Positions 34,434 through 45,419 of a stretch of DNA of 64,000 nt are shown piece after piece. Within the stretch, counting starts at the first letter, position 1, and every line of letters starts with the position of its first letter. The stretch comes from Phycisphaera sp. (lineage in GTDB: Bacteria > Planctomycetota > Phycisphaerae > Phycisphaerales > Zrk34). A program made the position numbers and the translations under genes. The stretch covers positions 62,001-126,000 of the forward strand of contig WGMA01000039.1 of the NCBI GenBank assembly GCA_016125285.1, given 5' to 3'. The notes below the pieces were generated by a model, which worked only from the letters and a program-made list of their open reading frames with translations, searched no databases and was not told the DNA's origin.

Positions 34434-35149
34434 ATCCCGTCATCGGCATCACGGTGGATACTTCGGCGCGCAGCGCCGCGGAGGTGCGCGGGCGGTGCAC
34501 GCCGGACGCGCGGTTGTGGTATGAGTCGCCATTTGAGTATGCACGCGCCGTGAGTGAGGCGGGGGGTGTGCCGGTGATGCTGCCGTACGAGGTGGAGCGC
34601 ATCGGCGACTATCTCGTATTGTGCGATGGCATTCTGCTGAGCGGCGGGGACGATCCGGACACGGCGGCGTTCGGGGAGGCGGTGCACCCGGCGGCGAAGG
34701 TGCTGCACCCGGCGCGGCAGGCGTTCGAGCTGGCGTTGCTCGCGGCTCTGGCCGAGTCGCGGCACGCGGTGCTGGGCGTGTGCCTGGGCATGCAGTGGAT
34801 GGCGCTGGCGGCGGGTGGTCGGCTGCATCAGCACCTGGCCGAGGCGCCGGGCTTCGACGCGGCGCTGGCGGCGCTGCACAAGGACAACGACCACGCCGTC
34901 GCGCTCGTCGAGGGCGTTGGTGAGCACCCGCACCTGCCGGCGTCGGGCGTCGTGCACAGCCATCACCATCAGGCCGTGGCGGACCCGGGCGCGCTGCGCA
35001 CCGTCGCGACGGCGCCCGACGGCGTGATCGAGGTGATCGATCGCCCGGGCGCTCGGTTTTACGTGGGCGTGCAGTGGCACCCCGAGCGGACGGTCGCCGA
35101 GCCGCTGGGCATCGGGCTGATCCGCGCGTTTGTCGCCGCGTCGCGCTGA
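34430..35149 (+). CDS. Class I glutamine-amidotransferase-like hydrolase (peptidase C26/PuuD type)
   Basis: A 239-residue protein of the gamma-glutamyl-GABA hydrolase (PuuD) branch. The nucleophile is in GVCLGMQWMA, and the His-Glu pair is in VGVQWHPERT; HSHHHQAV is a further conserved segment. PuuD frees GABA or related amines from gamma-glutamyl conjugates. The GTG start overlaps the HepT stop, which is unusual for a metabolic enzyme behind a toxin gene. It may be a chance operon or a component that senses glutamine-type metabolites. Confidence 0.82.
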   Translation: MNPVIGITVDTSARSAAEVRGRCTPDARLWYESPFEYARAVSEAGGVPVMLPYEVERIGDYLVLCDGILLSGGDDPDTAAFGEAVHPAAKVLHPARQAFELALLAALAESRHAVLGVCLGMQWMALAAGGRLHQHLAEAPGFDAALAALHKDNDHAVALVEGVGEHPHLPASGVVHSHHHQAVADPGALRTVATAPDGVIEVIDRPGARFYVGVQWHPERTVAEPLGIGLIRAFVAASR

Positions 35150-35171
35150 GGCGCGGGCTGGCGTGTCACGG

Positions 35172-35576
35172 TTACCCGTGCATGGAGCCGGTGGCGAACA
35201 GAACGATGACGACCACGATCACGATCGCGAAGACGACCGCCGCCTGCACCAGCCAGATCAGCAGGCCCTTGCCGAAGGTCGTGGGGAGCATGGCCATGTA
35301 GATCGTGGCGTAGAGGCACGCGCTGATGGGCAGGTTGATGATCTGGATGACCCGCAGCGCGGTCGGGTCGGCGCCGATCATCGCTCCCATGGTGAAGCCG
35401 AACATGAAGCTGACGGCGAAGCTGGCGATCGCCGCGACGATCACGACGCCCATCGCCTTGCCGAACTCGGGCACGGGCACCTTGACGATCTGGCATCCGA
35501 TGCGGAGCAGGGCCGCGCCGATCGCCACGCCGATGAGGAATCCGATGATTCCGAAGAGAACAATTGCGCCGCCCAT
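35172..35576 (-). CDS. Four-helix membrane protein
   Basis: A 134-residue inner-membrane protein with four hydrophobic segments (about 1-27, 43-68, 75-95 and 105-130). The first carries small residues (GGAIVLFGIIGFLIGVAIGA). I do not recognise a family. The ATG at 35576 is preferred because GGGGGT lies seven bases upstream. It is convergent with the amidotransferase gene. Confidence 0.65.
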   Translation of the reverse strand: MGGAIVLFGIIGFLIGVAIGAALLRIGCQIVKVPVPEFGKAMGVVIVAAIASFAVSFMFGFTMGAMIGADPTALRVIQIINLPISACLYATIYMAMLPTTFGKGLLIWLVQAAVVFAIVIVVVIVLFATGSMHG

Positions 35577-35678
35577 GATCGTTACCCCCAAGTAAGAGTT
35601 GTGTCTCGAGTCACCCGTTCAGAACGTGGCCCCATGTTACAGGCGTGAGCACATCCGTCAACGCTAAGCCGGGGCATG

Positions 35679-35787
35679 TTTTCCACATTATCCAGCGATT
35701 GCCCCAAAGCGGTTGACACGCGTAATAGGCTTGTGGAAAGGGCGTTACGGTGTTGGTCCGACAGGTTGTTCAGTTTTCGGTGGATAA
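35679..35787. other. Cluster of DnaA-box-like sequences, weak
   Basis: TTTTCCACA at 35679 fits the DnaA box consensus. TTATCCAGC follows directly. TGTGGAAAG at 35732 and GGTGGATAA at 35779 are one mismatch away on the other strand. The gap lies next to the MurJ/ParA operon. Four near matches in 110 bases may be chance or a regulatory DnaA site. I do not claim an origin. Confidence 0.25.
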
Positions 35788-37788
35788 GTCGGCGGATCGC
35801 GACAGCAGCCATTTCGCTTCGGGCATTCTCAAAACGAGCGAGCCGCTCATGCAGACGGCGACGCCGAGGCCGGTGACGCCGAACAGCACGCCGGTGACCT
35901 GGATGCGTGTGGGGTCGGCGATGTGGATGGCGCCGAGGGTGAGGGCGACGACGAGCGCCATGACGACGGTGATGGCGGCGGTGGCGGCCCAGCTTCGTGC
36001 GACGGTGCGGTCGACGGGTTGGTCGACGTAGCGACGGACGAGGACGAGGAGGATGACGGTCTGGAGCATGGCGCAGATGGAGGTGGACCAGGCGAGGCCG
36101 GCGGCGCCGAGGGGCCAGATGAGCGTGAGGTTCATGACGACGTTGAGGCTGACCATGGCGACGGAGACGAACATGGGGGTGGCGGTGTTCTGCTGGGCGT
36201 AGAAGGCGCGGGTGAGGATGTGGTTCATGGAGTAGGCCCAGATGGCGGGGGCGTAACCGCACAGGACCCAGGCGATGCGTTCGGCGTCGCCGGCCTCGAG
36301 GCTGCCGCCGCGGAAGTAGATCGCTTCGGCGAGCGGGTTGCGGACGAGCATGAGTCCGACGGACGCGGGCAGGCCGATGAACAGCGTGAGCCGCATGCCC
36401 TTGCGGAGGAGGTTGGCGAAGGCGGGGGCGTCGTCGGCGGTGCGTGAGAGCTGCGGGAAGATGGCGGTGGCGACGGCGATGCCGAACACGCCGAGCGGAA
36501 ACTCGTAGAGCCGCGCCGAGGCGCCGAGCACGGCGGCGGCGCCGACCTTCATCGGGAACTCGGGCGTGTAGCCGAACAGGTGCATGTGCTGGCCGGGATC
36601 GCCGCTGAAGGTGATGGCGATGATCATGTCGGCGAGGGTGTTGAGCTGGAGGACGGCGAGGCCGAGCACGGCGGGGGCCCACTGGAGGAACATGACGCGC
36701 ATGGTTTCCTTGACGCAGCGGTGGGCGTCGTCGTCGTGGGCGCGGAGTGCGAACCAGCGTCCGCGTGCGACGTGCAGGGCGATGAGCTGCCAGGCGATCT
36801 GGATGAGTCCGGCGACGATCACGGCGCCGCCGACGATGAACAGGCCGGTCGTCGGGCTCATCGATTCGCGCTGGGCGACGTGGTACCAGAACGCGGCGCC
36901 GACGATGGCGACGTTGAGGATGACGGGGGCGGCGGCGAGCGGGCCGAAGCGGTCGTGCACCTGGAGCATCGCGCCGAGCACGGCGACGAGGCAGACCAGC
37001 GGGGCGTACCACAGCATCAGCATCGTCAGCTCGACGGTCAGCTGCCACTTGTGCGTGATCGCGCCCCCGGCCAGCATCGCCCACATCACCAGCACCGCGG
37101 CGGCGACGATGAGCATCAGCACGAGCATGAGCATGGTGACGACGGCGGAGGCGAATCGCCCGGCGGTGCGCGGGTCGTCGTCGTCGAGCCGGGTGTATTG
37201 CGGGATGAACGCCGAGGACAGCGCGCCCTCGCCGAAGAGGCGTCGGAAGAGGTTGGGGATCATGAAGGCGACGACGAACGCGTCCATCGTCGAGCCGAGG
37301 CCGAACACCCACGCCAGCGACCAGTCGCGGACCATGCCGAACAATCGGCTGACCATGGTGAGCATCGCCACGAGCTTGGCGCGGCTGACGAAGGATCCGT
37401 CGCCCCGGTGCGACCAGTGGCCCGCGGCCCAGACGCCCGTGCCGAGGCACACGCCCAGCGACGACGCCAGCCAGTCGTCGATGCCGACCGTGCGGCCGGG
37501 GATCAGCCACTGCGTCGTCTCGTCGGTGACCGAGTAGACGAAGAGTGTCACGAGCGTGAGGTAGAGACCGCGCCGCCCGGGCCCGTACAACGCCGACATC
37601 AGCATCAGCAGGGCCAGACCGGTGTAGCACGACACGTGCAGCCACTTGTCGAGGCCGAAGACGACGTCGTTGTTGGCGATGCCGAACTGCCCGGCGACGT
37701 CGAGGTGGGGCCAGTGCGAGCCGATCGCCATCGCCGCCCACCAGCCGACCAGCGCAACGCGAATCGGCAGACGCAGGCGGTCGGTCAT
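35770..37788 (-). CDS. murJ: VanZ-like domain fused to MurJ lipid II flippase
   Basis: A 672-residue membrane protein. Residues 1 to about 125 form a VanZ-like four-helix domain (WLHVSCYTGLALLMLMSALY, TDETTQWLIPGRTVGIDDWL). From about 135 to the end it is a complete MurJ/MviN flippase with about fourteen helices, starting SRAKLVAMLTMVSRLFGMVR and including GEGALSSAFIPQYTR. MurJ carries the peptidoglycan precursor lipid II across the inner membrane. VanZ-like domains are linked to envelope-drug resistance. The start overlaps the upstream ParA-like stop by ATGA. Confidence 0.88.
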   Translation of the reverse strand: MTDRLRLPIRVALVGWWAAMAIGSHWPHLDVAGQFGIANNDVVFGLDKWLHVSCYTGLALLMLMSALYGPGRRGLYLTLVTLFVYSVTDETTQWLIPGRTVGIDDWLASSLGVCLGTGVWAAGHWSHRGDGSFVSRAKLVAMLTMVSRLFGMVRDWSLAWVFGLGSTMDAFVVAFMIPNLFRRLFGEGALSSAFIPQYTRLDDDDPRTAGRFASAVVTMLMLVLMLIVAAAVLVMWAMLAGGAITHKWQLTVELTMLMLWYAPLVCLVAVLGAMLQVHDRFGPLAAAPVILNVAIVGAAFWYHVAQRESMSPTTGLFIVGGAVIVAGLIQIAWQLIALHVARGRWFALRAHDDDAHRCVKETMRVMFLQWAPAVLGLAVLQLNTLADMIIAITFSGDPGQHMHLFGYTPEFPMKVGAAAVLGASARLYEFPLGVFGIAVATAIFPQLSRTADDAPAFANLLRKGMRLTLFIGLPASVGLMLVRNPLAEAIYFRGGSLEAGDAERIAWVLCGYAPAIWAYSMNHILTRAFYAQQNTATPMFVSVAMVSLNVVMNLTLIWPLGAAGLAWSTSICAMLQTVILLVLVRRYVDQPVDRTVARSWAATAAITVVMALVVALTLGAIHIADPTRIQVTGVLFGVTGLGVAVCMSGSLVLRMPEAKWLLSRSADLSTEN

Positions 37789-39152
37789 GTGTGCGACTCG
37801 GCCTCAGACGGGATGTGTTGCGCGGCGTGCGCCGGAGCGCTGCCGTGCTGCTGCGGCTGCTTGGCCGGCGGCGGGATCTCGACACGCGTGTCGATCGCCG
37901 GGCGGATCAGCTCCGCGTAAGGATTCGCCAGTCGCTTGAGCAGCGGTGAGGCCTGCAGCGGCGGGGCGGGCGCGGCATGCGGTTGAGGCGCGGGCTGGGC
38001 CGCCGGTGACTCTGGCGCGGCGGCGGGCTGATCGGCGTTCACCGCGGTTGAATGCGGTTCAGCCTCGATCGCGGGCTGTGGCGCGGGTTCGGCGGCTTCC
38101 GCGGGGCCGTCGGTGTACGCGGCGGGGCCATCGGTGAACGGCGTTTCGCTCGCGATCGGTGCCGGCGACTCGGCAACGGGCGCCGCTTCGACGACGGGTT
38201 CGGGCGACGGCGCGGCGGCCGCGGGCTCGGGTTCCGCGGGCTCGTCGTGGGTCGGCGCCTCGGCGACGGGCGCGGGTGTCGCGGCGGTCGCAGCCGACGT
38301 CGGGGTCGCGGCCGGTACGGGCTTACGCGTCGCGCCCGGCGCGGCGGCGAGCACGGCCTGCCCGAGCGCGCGGTAATCGTTCGCCCCGGCGCACGCCGCG
38401 TCATACTGCATGATCGTCTGCCCGAAGCTCGGGCACTCGGCCAGCTTGATGTTGCGGCGGATCGGCGGCTGGAAGATCACCGCCTGCGACCAAGGCATCG
38501 CGAGCTTCCGGCTGGCGTTGAAGAACTGCTCCAGATCGTTGACCACCTCGCTGGCGAGGTTCGTCTGCCCGTCGTGCACGCACAGCACCACGCCGCTGAC
38601 CCGCAGCTGCGTATTCACATTCTGGCGAACGAGTTGGATCGTCTCCAGCAGCTTGCTGAGCCCCTGTAACGCCAGGAAGTGCGCCTGCATCGGCACGATC
38701 ACCTCGTTCGCCGTCGCCAGCGCGTTGAGCGTCAGCATGCCGAGGCTCGGCGGGCAGTCCATCAGCACGAAGTCGTACTGGCTGATCAGCGGCTTGATCT
38801 TGCCGCCCAGCACGCGGTGACGGTCCACCATCGCGCCCAGGTCCTGCTCGGCCGCCGCGAGGTCCACCTCTGCAGGGAGCAGCGCCATGCCGTCGCCCAG
38901 GTCGATCGCGACCGACTCGACCGACGTCTCGCCGTCCACCAGCAGGTCGTACACGCTGGCGTCGACGTCGGTCGGGTCGACGCCCAGGTGCAGCGTCAGG
39001 TGCGCCTGCGGATCGAGGTCAATGAACAGCACTCGCGAACCCTGCTCGGCCAGCGCGGCGCCGAGGTTGACGGTGGTCGTCGTCTTACCGACGCCGCCCT
39101 TCTGGTTCATGAATGCGATGATACGTGTGCTTGGACCGGCGGGTGTTGCCAT
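37785..39152 (-). CDS. ParA/Soj-family ATPase with long Pro/Ala-rich tail
   Basis: A 455-residue protein. Residues 1 to about 270 are a ParA/MinD-type ATPase with the deviant Walker A (KGGVGKTTTTVNLG), Walker A' DLDPQAH and Walker B VLMDCPP. The conserved start IIAFMNQKGGVG is intact. From about 280 to 455 it is a Pro, Ala, Glu-rich low-complexity tail, with a short conserved-looking end (NPYAELIRPAIDTRVEIP). No parB is adjacent. It is coupled to VanZ-MurJ, so it may position envelope proteins instead of DNA. The ATG at 39152 follows GGAGG. Confidence 0.87.
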   Translation of the reverse strand: MATPAGPSTRIIAFMNQKGGVGKTTTTVNLGAALAEQGSRVLFIDLDPQAHLTLHLGVDPTDVDASVYDLLVDGETSVESVAIDLGDGMALLPAEVDLAAAEQDLGAMVDRHRVLGGKIKPLISQYDFVLMDCPPSLGMLTLNALATANEVIVPMQAHFLALQGLSKLLETIQLVRQNVNTQLRVSGVVLCVHDGQTNLASEVVNDLEQFFNASRKLAMPWSQAVIFQPPIRRNIKLAECPSFGQTIMQYDAACAGANDYRALGQAVLAAAPGATRKPVPAATPTSAATAATPAPVAEAPTHDEPAEPEPAAAAPSPEPVVEAAPVAESPAPIASETPFTDGPAAYTDGPAEAAEPAPQPAIEAEPHSTAVNADQPAAAPESPAAQPAPQPHAAPAPPLQASPLLKRLANPYAELIRPAIDTRVEIPPPAKQPQQHGSAPAHAAQHIPSEAESHT

Positions 39153-39283
39153 GCGGAGCCTCCGTGCATGTGCAGACAACGTTCAGAATTACCCCAGTAT
39201 AACAGCAAACGCCGCCCAAGCGAGGCGAAACGCGGCATTTGTCGATACCGCGCAAGTTCTGATCGTATTTCCCCGTTGGCTGG

Positions 39284-39289
39284 TATACT
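39284..39289 (+). promoter_or_regulatory. Extended -10 promoter candidate for the glycosyltransferase/P450 pair
   Basis: TATACT preceded by TG at the extended -10 position lies 57 bases before the start. No good -35 is visible. Confidence 0.4.
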
Positions 39290-39346
39290 GCTGCCGGAAA
39301 CCCACAGGGGAGATTCTGCGGGATTCACACCCAGACGTCCCTACCG

Positions 39347-40324
39347 ATGAGACGCTTACGGATGGAGCCTGCCCCAACCTTGCCGCAATTCTCGGTCATC
39401 ATCCCCGCGTACAACTACGGTATGTACCTGCGTGAGGCGATCGATTCGGCGCTCGCCCAGCGCGACGCGACGTTCGAGGTGATCGTCATCGATGACGGCT
39501 CGACCGACGCCACGCGGCAGATCGTCGCCGAATACGAGCCGGACGTCCGCTACTTCTATCAGCCCAACCGCGGGCCCTACGTCGCCTGCAAGCGCGGCCT
39601 CGAGCAGACCACCGCGCCGTACGTCGTGTTCCTCGACGCCGACGATCGGCTCTGCCCCGACGCGCTGGCCCACGCCGCGTCGGTCCTGCGCGAGCGCCCC
39701 GACGTCCGCATGCTGTTCGGGCCCTGGGTCACGCTCCGCCCCGACGGTGAGACGCGCGTGTCCGACACGCCGTGCATCACCGACGATCGCGTCGACAACT
39801 TCCGGCGATACATCGACGGGCGGCTGAAGATGTCGACCGGCGGGGCGGTGCTGTGTCGCGAGGTGTTCGATCGGCTGTGGTCGGTGCCCGAGCCGTTCTT
39901 CCACGGCTACGACCGCGTGATGGTGGCGCAGGGGCTGGCGTGGCACACGGTGGCGGCGACGGACCGGCCGCTGTTCGAGCTGCGGATGCACGAGGGCCGA
40001 CTGCGTGAGAACGCCGCGTCGGTGCTCGGCGCGGGGCTCGCGGCGGTCGAGGCGTTGTTCGATCCGAAGGTGACTCCGGCGTGGGCCGCGCCGTACCGCG
40101 CGACCTTCGCCGCGGCGCTGCTGCTCGAGCAGGCGCGACTCCTGTACCGTCGCCAGCGCTACGGCGAGGCGGCCCGCGCGTTCGCCACGCGGTGGGCGAC
40201 CGCGATGCGCCCGCGCAACCTCCGCCGCTACGCGCGCTGCCTGTGGGGCGCCCGATCCGAGCCGCGCGTCGCGGACGCCGAACCCGCGCGCGACGGCGAT
40301 GGGGTGGTCGATGGCCGGGTCTGA
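39347..40324 (+). CDS. Family 2 glycosyltransferase
   Basis: A 325-residue GT-A glycosyltransferase. Visible blocks are FSVIIPAYNYGMYLREAIDS, VIVIDDGSTDATRQIV (nucleotide-sugar binding) and the metal-binding DxD in VVFLDADDRLCPDA. The C-terminal 100 residues are helical and Arg-rich. It transfers a sugar from a nucleotide donor; the acceptor is unknown. The start may be 39347 or the ATG five codons later. The last codons overlap the cytochrome P450 gene, which suggests they act on one natural product or lipid. Confidence 0.84.
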   Translation: MRRLRMEPAPTLPQFSVIIPAYNYGMYLREAIDSALAQRDATFEVIVIDDGSTDATRQIVAEYEPDVRYFYQPNRGPYVACKRGLEQTTAPYVVFLDADDRLCPDALAHAASVLRERPDVRMLFGPWVTLRPDGETRVSDTPCITDDRVDNFRRYIDGRLKMSTGGAVLCREVFDRLWSVPEPFFHGYDRVMVAQGLAWHTVAATDRPLFELRMHEGRLRENAASVLGAGLAAVEALFDPKVTPAWAAPYRATFAAALLLEQARLLYRRQRYGEAARAFATRWATAMRPRNLRRYARCLWGARSEPRVADAEPARDGDGVVDGRV

Positions 40325-41660
40325 CGCCGACGCGGCCGTCAACGCCGTCCGCCCGCCCGGCGATCACCGCGCCGCGATGCGCGACGATCCGATGGCGTTC
40401 CTGCTCGACTGCGCGCGCCGCTACGGCAACGCCGTACGCCTCGACCTCGACCGACCCTCCTGGCTGCTCAACGACGTCGACGACATCCGCCACGTCCTCG
40501 CGAAGAACGCGCTGAACTACCACAAGACCGACTTCCAGGTCGCGTTTACCGGCGTGTTCGGGCACAGCCTGATCAACAGCGAGGGCCAGGCGCACCGCGT
40601 GCCGCGCAAGACGCTCGCGCCGCACTTTCAGCACCGCGCCCTCGACGCGATGCCGCCGATGATCGCACGCCACGTCGAAGCCATGCTCGCCGCGTGGTCG
40701 CACGGCGATGAGCTGAACCTTGCCGAGTCGGTGATGCGCATGACCGTCGGCGTGTCGGGCGAGATGTTTCTCGGGCTCGGCGCCGATGAGGCGGAGCGCG
40801 TCGACGCGTTCTACGAGGCCGTGCGCCGCGCCTACCAGTGGACCGTCGCGCGCATGCGCGGCCCCTGGCCCAAGTGGCTGCCCACCCAGCCGCGCCGACG
40901 CGAACGCCGCTACACCCGGCTCCTCGACGACATGACCCGTCAGCTCATCGACGAGCGCCGCGCCGCGGGCGCCGACGCTCGCGATATGCTGTCCGTGCTG
41001 ATCCGCTCACAACCCGCCGCCGCTGACTCGGCCGACGAACGCTGGCTGCGCGACCACGCGCTCGGCCTGTTCCTCGCGGGCTACGAGCCGATCGGCAACG
41101 CGATCGCCTGGGCGCTGTACGAGTTGGCCGAGCACCCCGACATCGACGAGCGACTCGCCGCCGCGTGCCGCCACACGCTCGGTGATCGCACGCCGACGAT
41201 GGCCGACGTACCCGCGCTCGAAGACGCGCGGCGCGTGCTGAACGAGACGATGCGCATCGACCCGTCGCCCTGGGCGATGGCGCGCCGCGTGGTCACCGAC
41301 GACACGCTGCCGTCCGGCGTGCGCCTGCCCGCCGAAGCCCGCGTCATCATCAGCCCCTACACGCTGCACCGCCGTGCCGACCTCTTCCCCGACCCGCAGC
41401 GCTTCGACCCGCAGCGCTTCACGCCCGACGCCGAGAAGGCGCGCGACCCTTACGCGTACATCCCCTTCGGCGGCGGGCCGCGCATCTGCATCGGTGAACA
41501 CGTCGCGCGGCTCATGGGCGTCGTCGCGCTGGCGATCATCGCGCCGCGCTGGCGCGTCTGCGCCGTCGGCCCGCGCCCGCGGGTCGAAACCACCAACGGC
41601 TTTACCTCGCAGCCGGCCGATAGCGTCATGATGGTCCGTATCGAACGACGCGACGCCTGA
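40311..41660 (+). CDS. Cytochrome P450 lacking the usual I-helix threonine
   Basis: A 449-residue P450. The heme loop is intact (FGGGPRICIGEHVARLMG, with the thiolate Cys) and the ExxR is in LNETMR. The I-helix oxygen-activation motif, normally AGx(D/E)TT, reads AGYEPIG (about 254-260): the acid is kept but the conserved Thr is Pro. This is seen in some peroxygenase or unusual P450s. The ATG at 40311 follows GGGG; an ATG four codons earlier is possible. The reading frame begins inside the glycosyltransferase gene. The substrate is unknown. It is convergent with the hydroxyacid dehydrogenase gene, 2 bases apart. Confidence 0.9.
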   Translation: MAGSDADAAVNAVRPPGDHRAAMRDDPMAFLLDCARRYGNAVRLDLDRPSWLLNDVDDIRHVLAKNALNYHKTDFQVAFTGVFGHSLINSEGQAHRVPRKTLAPHFQHRALDAMPPMIARHVEAMLAAWSHGDELNLAESVMRMTVGVSGEMFLGLGADEAERVDAFYEAVRRAYQWTVARMRGPWPKWLPTQPRRRERRYTRLLDDMTRQLIDERRAAGADARDMLSVLIRSQPAAADSADERWLRDHALGLFLAGYEPIGNAIAWALYELAEHPDIDERLAAACRHTLGDRTPTMADVPALEDARRVLNETMRIDPSPWAMARRVVTDDTLPSGVRLPAEARVIISPYTLHRRADLFPDPQRFDPQRFTPDAEKARDPYAYIPFGGGPRICIGEHVARLMGVVALAIIAPRWRVCAVGPRPRVETTNGFTSQPADSVMMVRIERRDA

Positions 41661-41662
41661 CC

Positions 41663-42670
41663 TTACTTCGGCCGCACGGCGTTGGCCTCGTCTACCGCGC
41701 CGTCGCTCGCGAACCGGCTGATGTTGCCCAGCGTCGTCTCGGCGATCTGCCGCATCGCGTCGGCGGTGAAGAACGCCTGGTGGCTCGTGACCAGCACGTT
41801 CGGGAACGTCAGCAGCCGCGCCAGGTCGTCGTCGCGGATGATGCTGTCGGACAGGTCCTCGAAGAAAAAGTCCGCCTCCTCCTCGTACACGTCGAGCCCG
41901 ACGTAGCCGAGCCGGCCGCGCTTCAGCCCCGCGATCACCGCGGCGGTGTCCACGAGCCCGCCTCGCGACGTGTTGATCAGCATCGCGCCGTCCCTCATGC
42001 GATCGATCGCCGCGTCGCTGATCATGTGGTGCGTCTCCGGCGTCAGCGGGCAGTGCAGCGTGATGATGTCCGACCGCTCACACAGCTCGTCGAAGCTCAC
42101 GTAATCCGCGCCCAGCGCCTGCATCATGTCGCTGGGGTGCTTGTCGAACGCCAGCAGTTCGCAGCCGAACCCGCGCAGGATCTCGCCGACCACCACGCCG
42201 ATCCGCCCCGTGCCGACGACGCCGACGGTGCGTCCGCGCATGTCGAACCCGAGCAGGCCGTGGATCGCGAAGTTGCCCTCGCGGACGCGCCCGTAGGCGC
42301 GGTAGATCTTGCGGTTCAGCGCGAGCATCAGGCCGACCGTGTGCTCCGCCACCGCGTAAGGCGAATACGCCGGGACGCGAGCGACCGTCAGGCCGAGCTC
42401 CGCGGCGGCGCGCATGTCGACGTTGTTGAACCCCGCGCACCGCAGCGCGATCAGCCGCGTGCCGCCCGCCGCCAGCCCGCGCAGCACCTCCGCGTCGAGC
42501 ACGTCGTTGACGAACACGCACACCGTCTCGTACCCCTCGGCGAGCTTCACGGTCTGGTCCGTCAGCCGCGGATCAAAGAACCTCATCTCGAGCGCGTGCC
42601 CGCGCTCGTCGTTCAACCCGCCGAGAAACTGTCGGTCGTACGGCTTCGTCGAGAACACAGCGACCTTCAT
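41663..42670 (-). CDS. D-2-hydroxyacid dehydrogenase, D-lactate dehydrogenase-like
   Basis: A 335-residue NAD-dependent enzyme. The nucleotide site is [15 protein letters not shown] (near 148-162). The catalytic Arg is in [12 protein letters not shown], Glu in [10 protein letters not shown] and the His in [11 protein letters not shown]. The F/YEDLS segment and length match the LdhA branch, which reduces pyruvate to D-lactate. GAGGAG precedes the ATG. It stands alone, convergent with the P450 gene. Substrate choice cannot be proved from sequence. Confidence 0.9.
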   Translation of the reverse strand: MKVAVFSTKPYDRQFLGGLNDERGHALEMRFFDPRLTDQTVKLAEGYETVCVFVNDVLDAEVLRGLAAGGTRLIALRCAGFNNVDMRAAAELGLTVARVPAYSPYAVAEHTVGLMLALNRKIYRAYGRVREGNFAIHGLLGFDMRGRTVGVVGTGRIGVVVGEILRGFGCELLAFDKHPSDMMQALGADYVSFDELCERSDIITLHCPLTPETHHMISDAAIDRMRDGAMLINTSRGGLVDTAAVIAGLKRGRLGYVGLDVYEEEADFFFEDLSDSIIRDDDLARLLTFPNVLVTSHQAFFTADAMRQIAETTLGNISRFASDGAVDEANAVRPK

Positions 42671-42789
42671 GGCTCATTCTCCTCTCACGTCAAAACCTCG
42701 TGGCGCAATAACAAGGCCCCGCCATTGTAGTGACGGGGCTCAACGAGTGGATTAGATTCAGCGAGGCGGGGTCTGACCAGCGGATTGAG

Positions 42790-43005
42790 TCAGGCGGCCC
42801 CCGCCTCGACATAGTCGGATGTCGACGTAGGCGCGGGCACTTCGAGGCCTCGATCACGCATGTCTTCGACGTGCATCTCGATTGCTTCGCGGATGAGTCG
42901 GCGCGCCTCGTCTTCGGTTTCGCCGACCGCGACACACCCCGGCAGGTCCGGCACATACGCGCCGTAGCTGTTTGGTCCCTTTTCGATGATCACTAGGTAT
43001 CGCAT
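42790..43005 (-). CDS. hicB: HicB-family antitoxin
   Basis: A 71-residue protein with the HicB partial RNase-H fold: MRYLVIIEKGPNSYGAYVPD, then LPGCVAVGETEDEARRLIRE. It lacks an obvious C-terminal DNA-binding extension. Its start overlaps the HicA stop by one base. HicB binds and blocks HicA and usually represses the operon. Confidence 0.9.
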   Translation of the reverse strand: MRYLVIIEKGPNSYGAYVPDLPGCVAVGETEDEARRLIREAIEMHVEDMRDRGLEVPAPTSTSDYVEAGAA

Positions 43006-43199
43006 CAGTCGTCCTCGGTTAGACCGGCTTGCCTCATAATGCTACGCAGTGTTTTCTGCGGAATCTCTACGCCCAGGTTGCCGGCTACCGTCACCGTGCC
43101 GGGTTTCGTGGGATGGTGAAACTGGCGGTGGCTGCCGCGGCATCGTACTTCCGACCAACCATCGCGCTCCAGCAGCCGGATCACTTCACGGACTTTCAT
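43005..43199 (-). CDS. hicA: HicA-family mRNA interferase toxin
   Basis: A 64-residue double-stranded-RNA-binding-like toxin. The catalytic His is in CRGSHRQFHHP, after the conserved VIRLLERDGW, and the end GVEIPQKTLRSIMRQAGL fits the family. HicA cuts mRNA during stress. The ATG lies 13 bases downstream of the acetyl-CoA synthetase stop, on the same strand. No separate promoter is obvious, so readthrough from acs may feed the pair. Confidence 0.92.
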   Translation of the reverse strand: MKVREVIRLLERDGWSEVRCRGSHRQFHHPTKPGTVTVAGNLGVEIPQKTLRSIMRQAGLTEDD

Positions 43200-43212
43200 C
43201 GGCACGGCCGCG

Positions 43213-45183
<1,971 letters not shown>

Positions 45184-45419
45184 GCACAAGCTCCTTTCGG
45201 TCGATTTGTCTCGGAAAAACGCACGTCGCGGATCGCGACGCACCCCACCGCGACAAGCGTAGCGGGTGGGGTAGAGAGCGTCAACGAACCGCGGAGCGGC
45301 GCACGCGCGTGACGCGGATTTCCGCAATGATCAAGCACCTTGGCATTTTTTCCCACGCGGGTCCGATCACGCATTCCCGCGTACACTATACGGATTCCCA
45401 GCATCCCAGAGGGCACGAC

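Noticed and set aside
35592-35790. Replication origin, from DnaA-box-like strings near a parA-like gene
   Set aside because: Only one string fits the consensus. There is no AT-rich unwinding region and no dnaA, dnaN or parB gene nearby.
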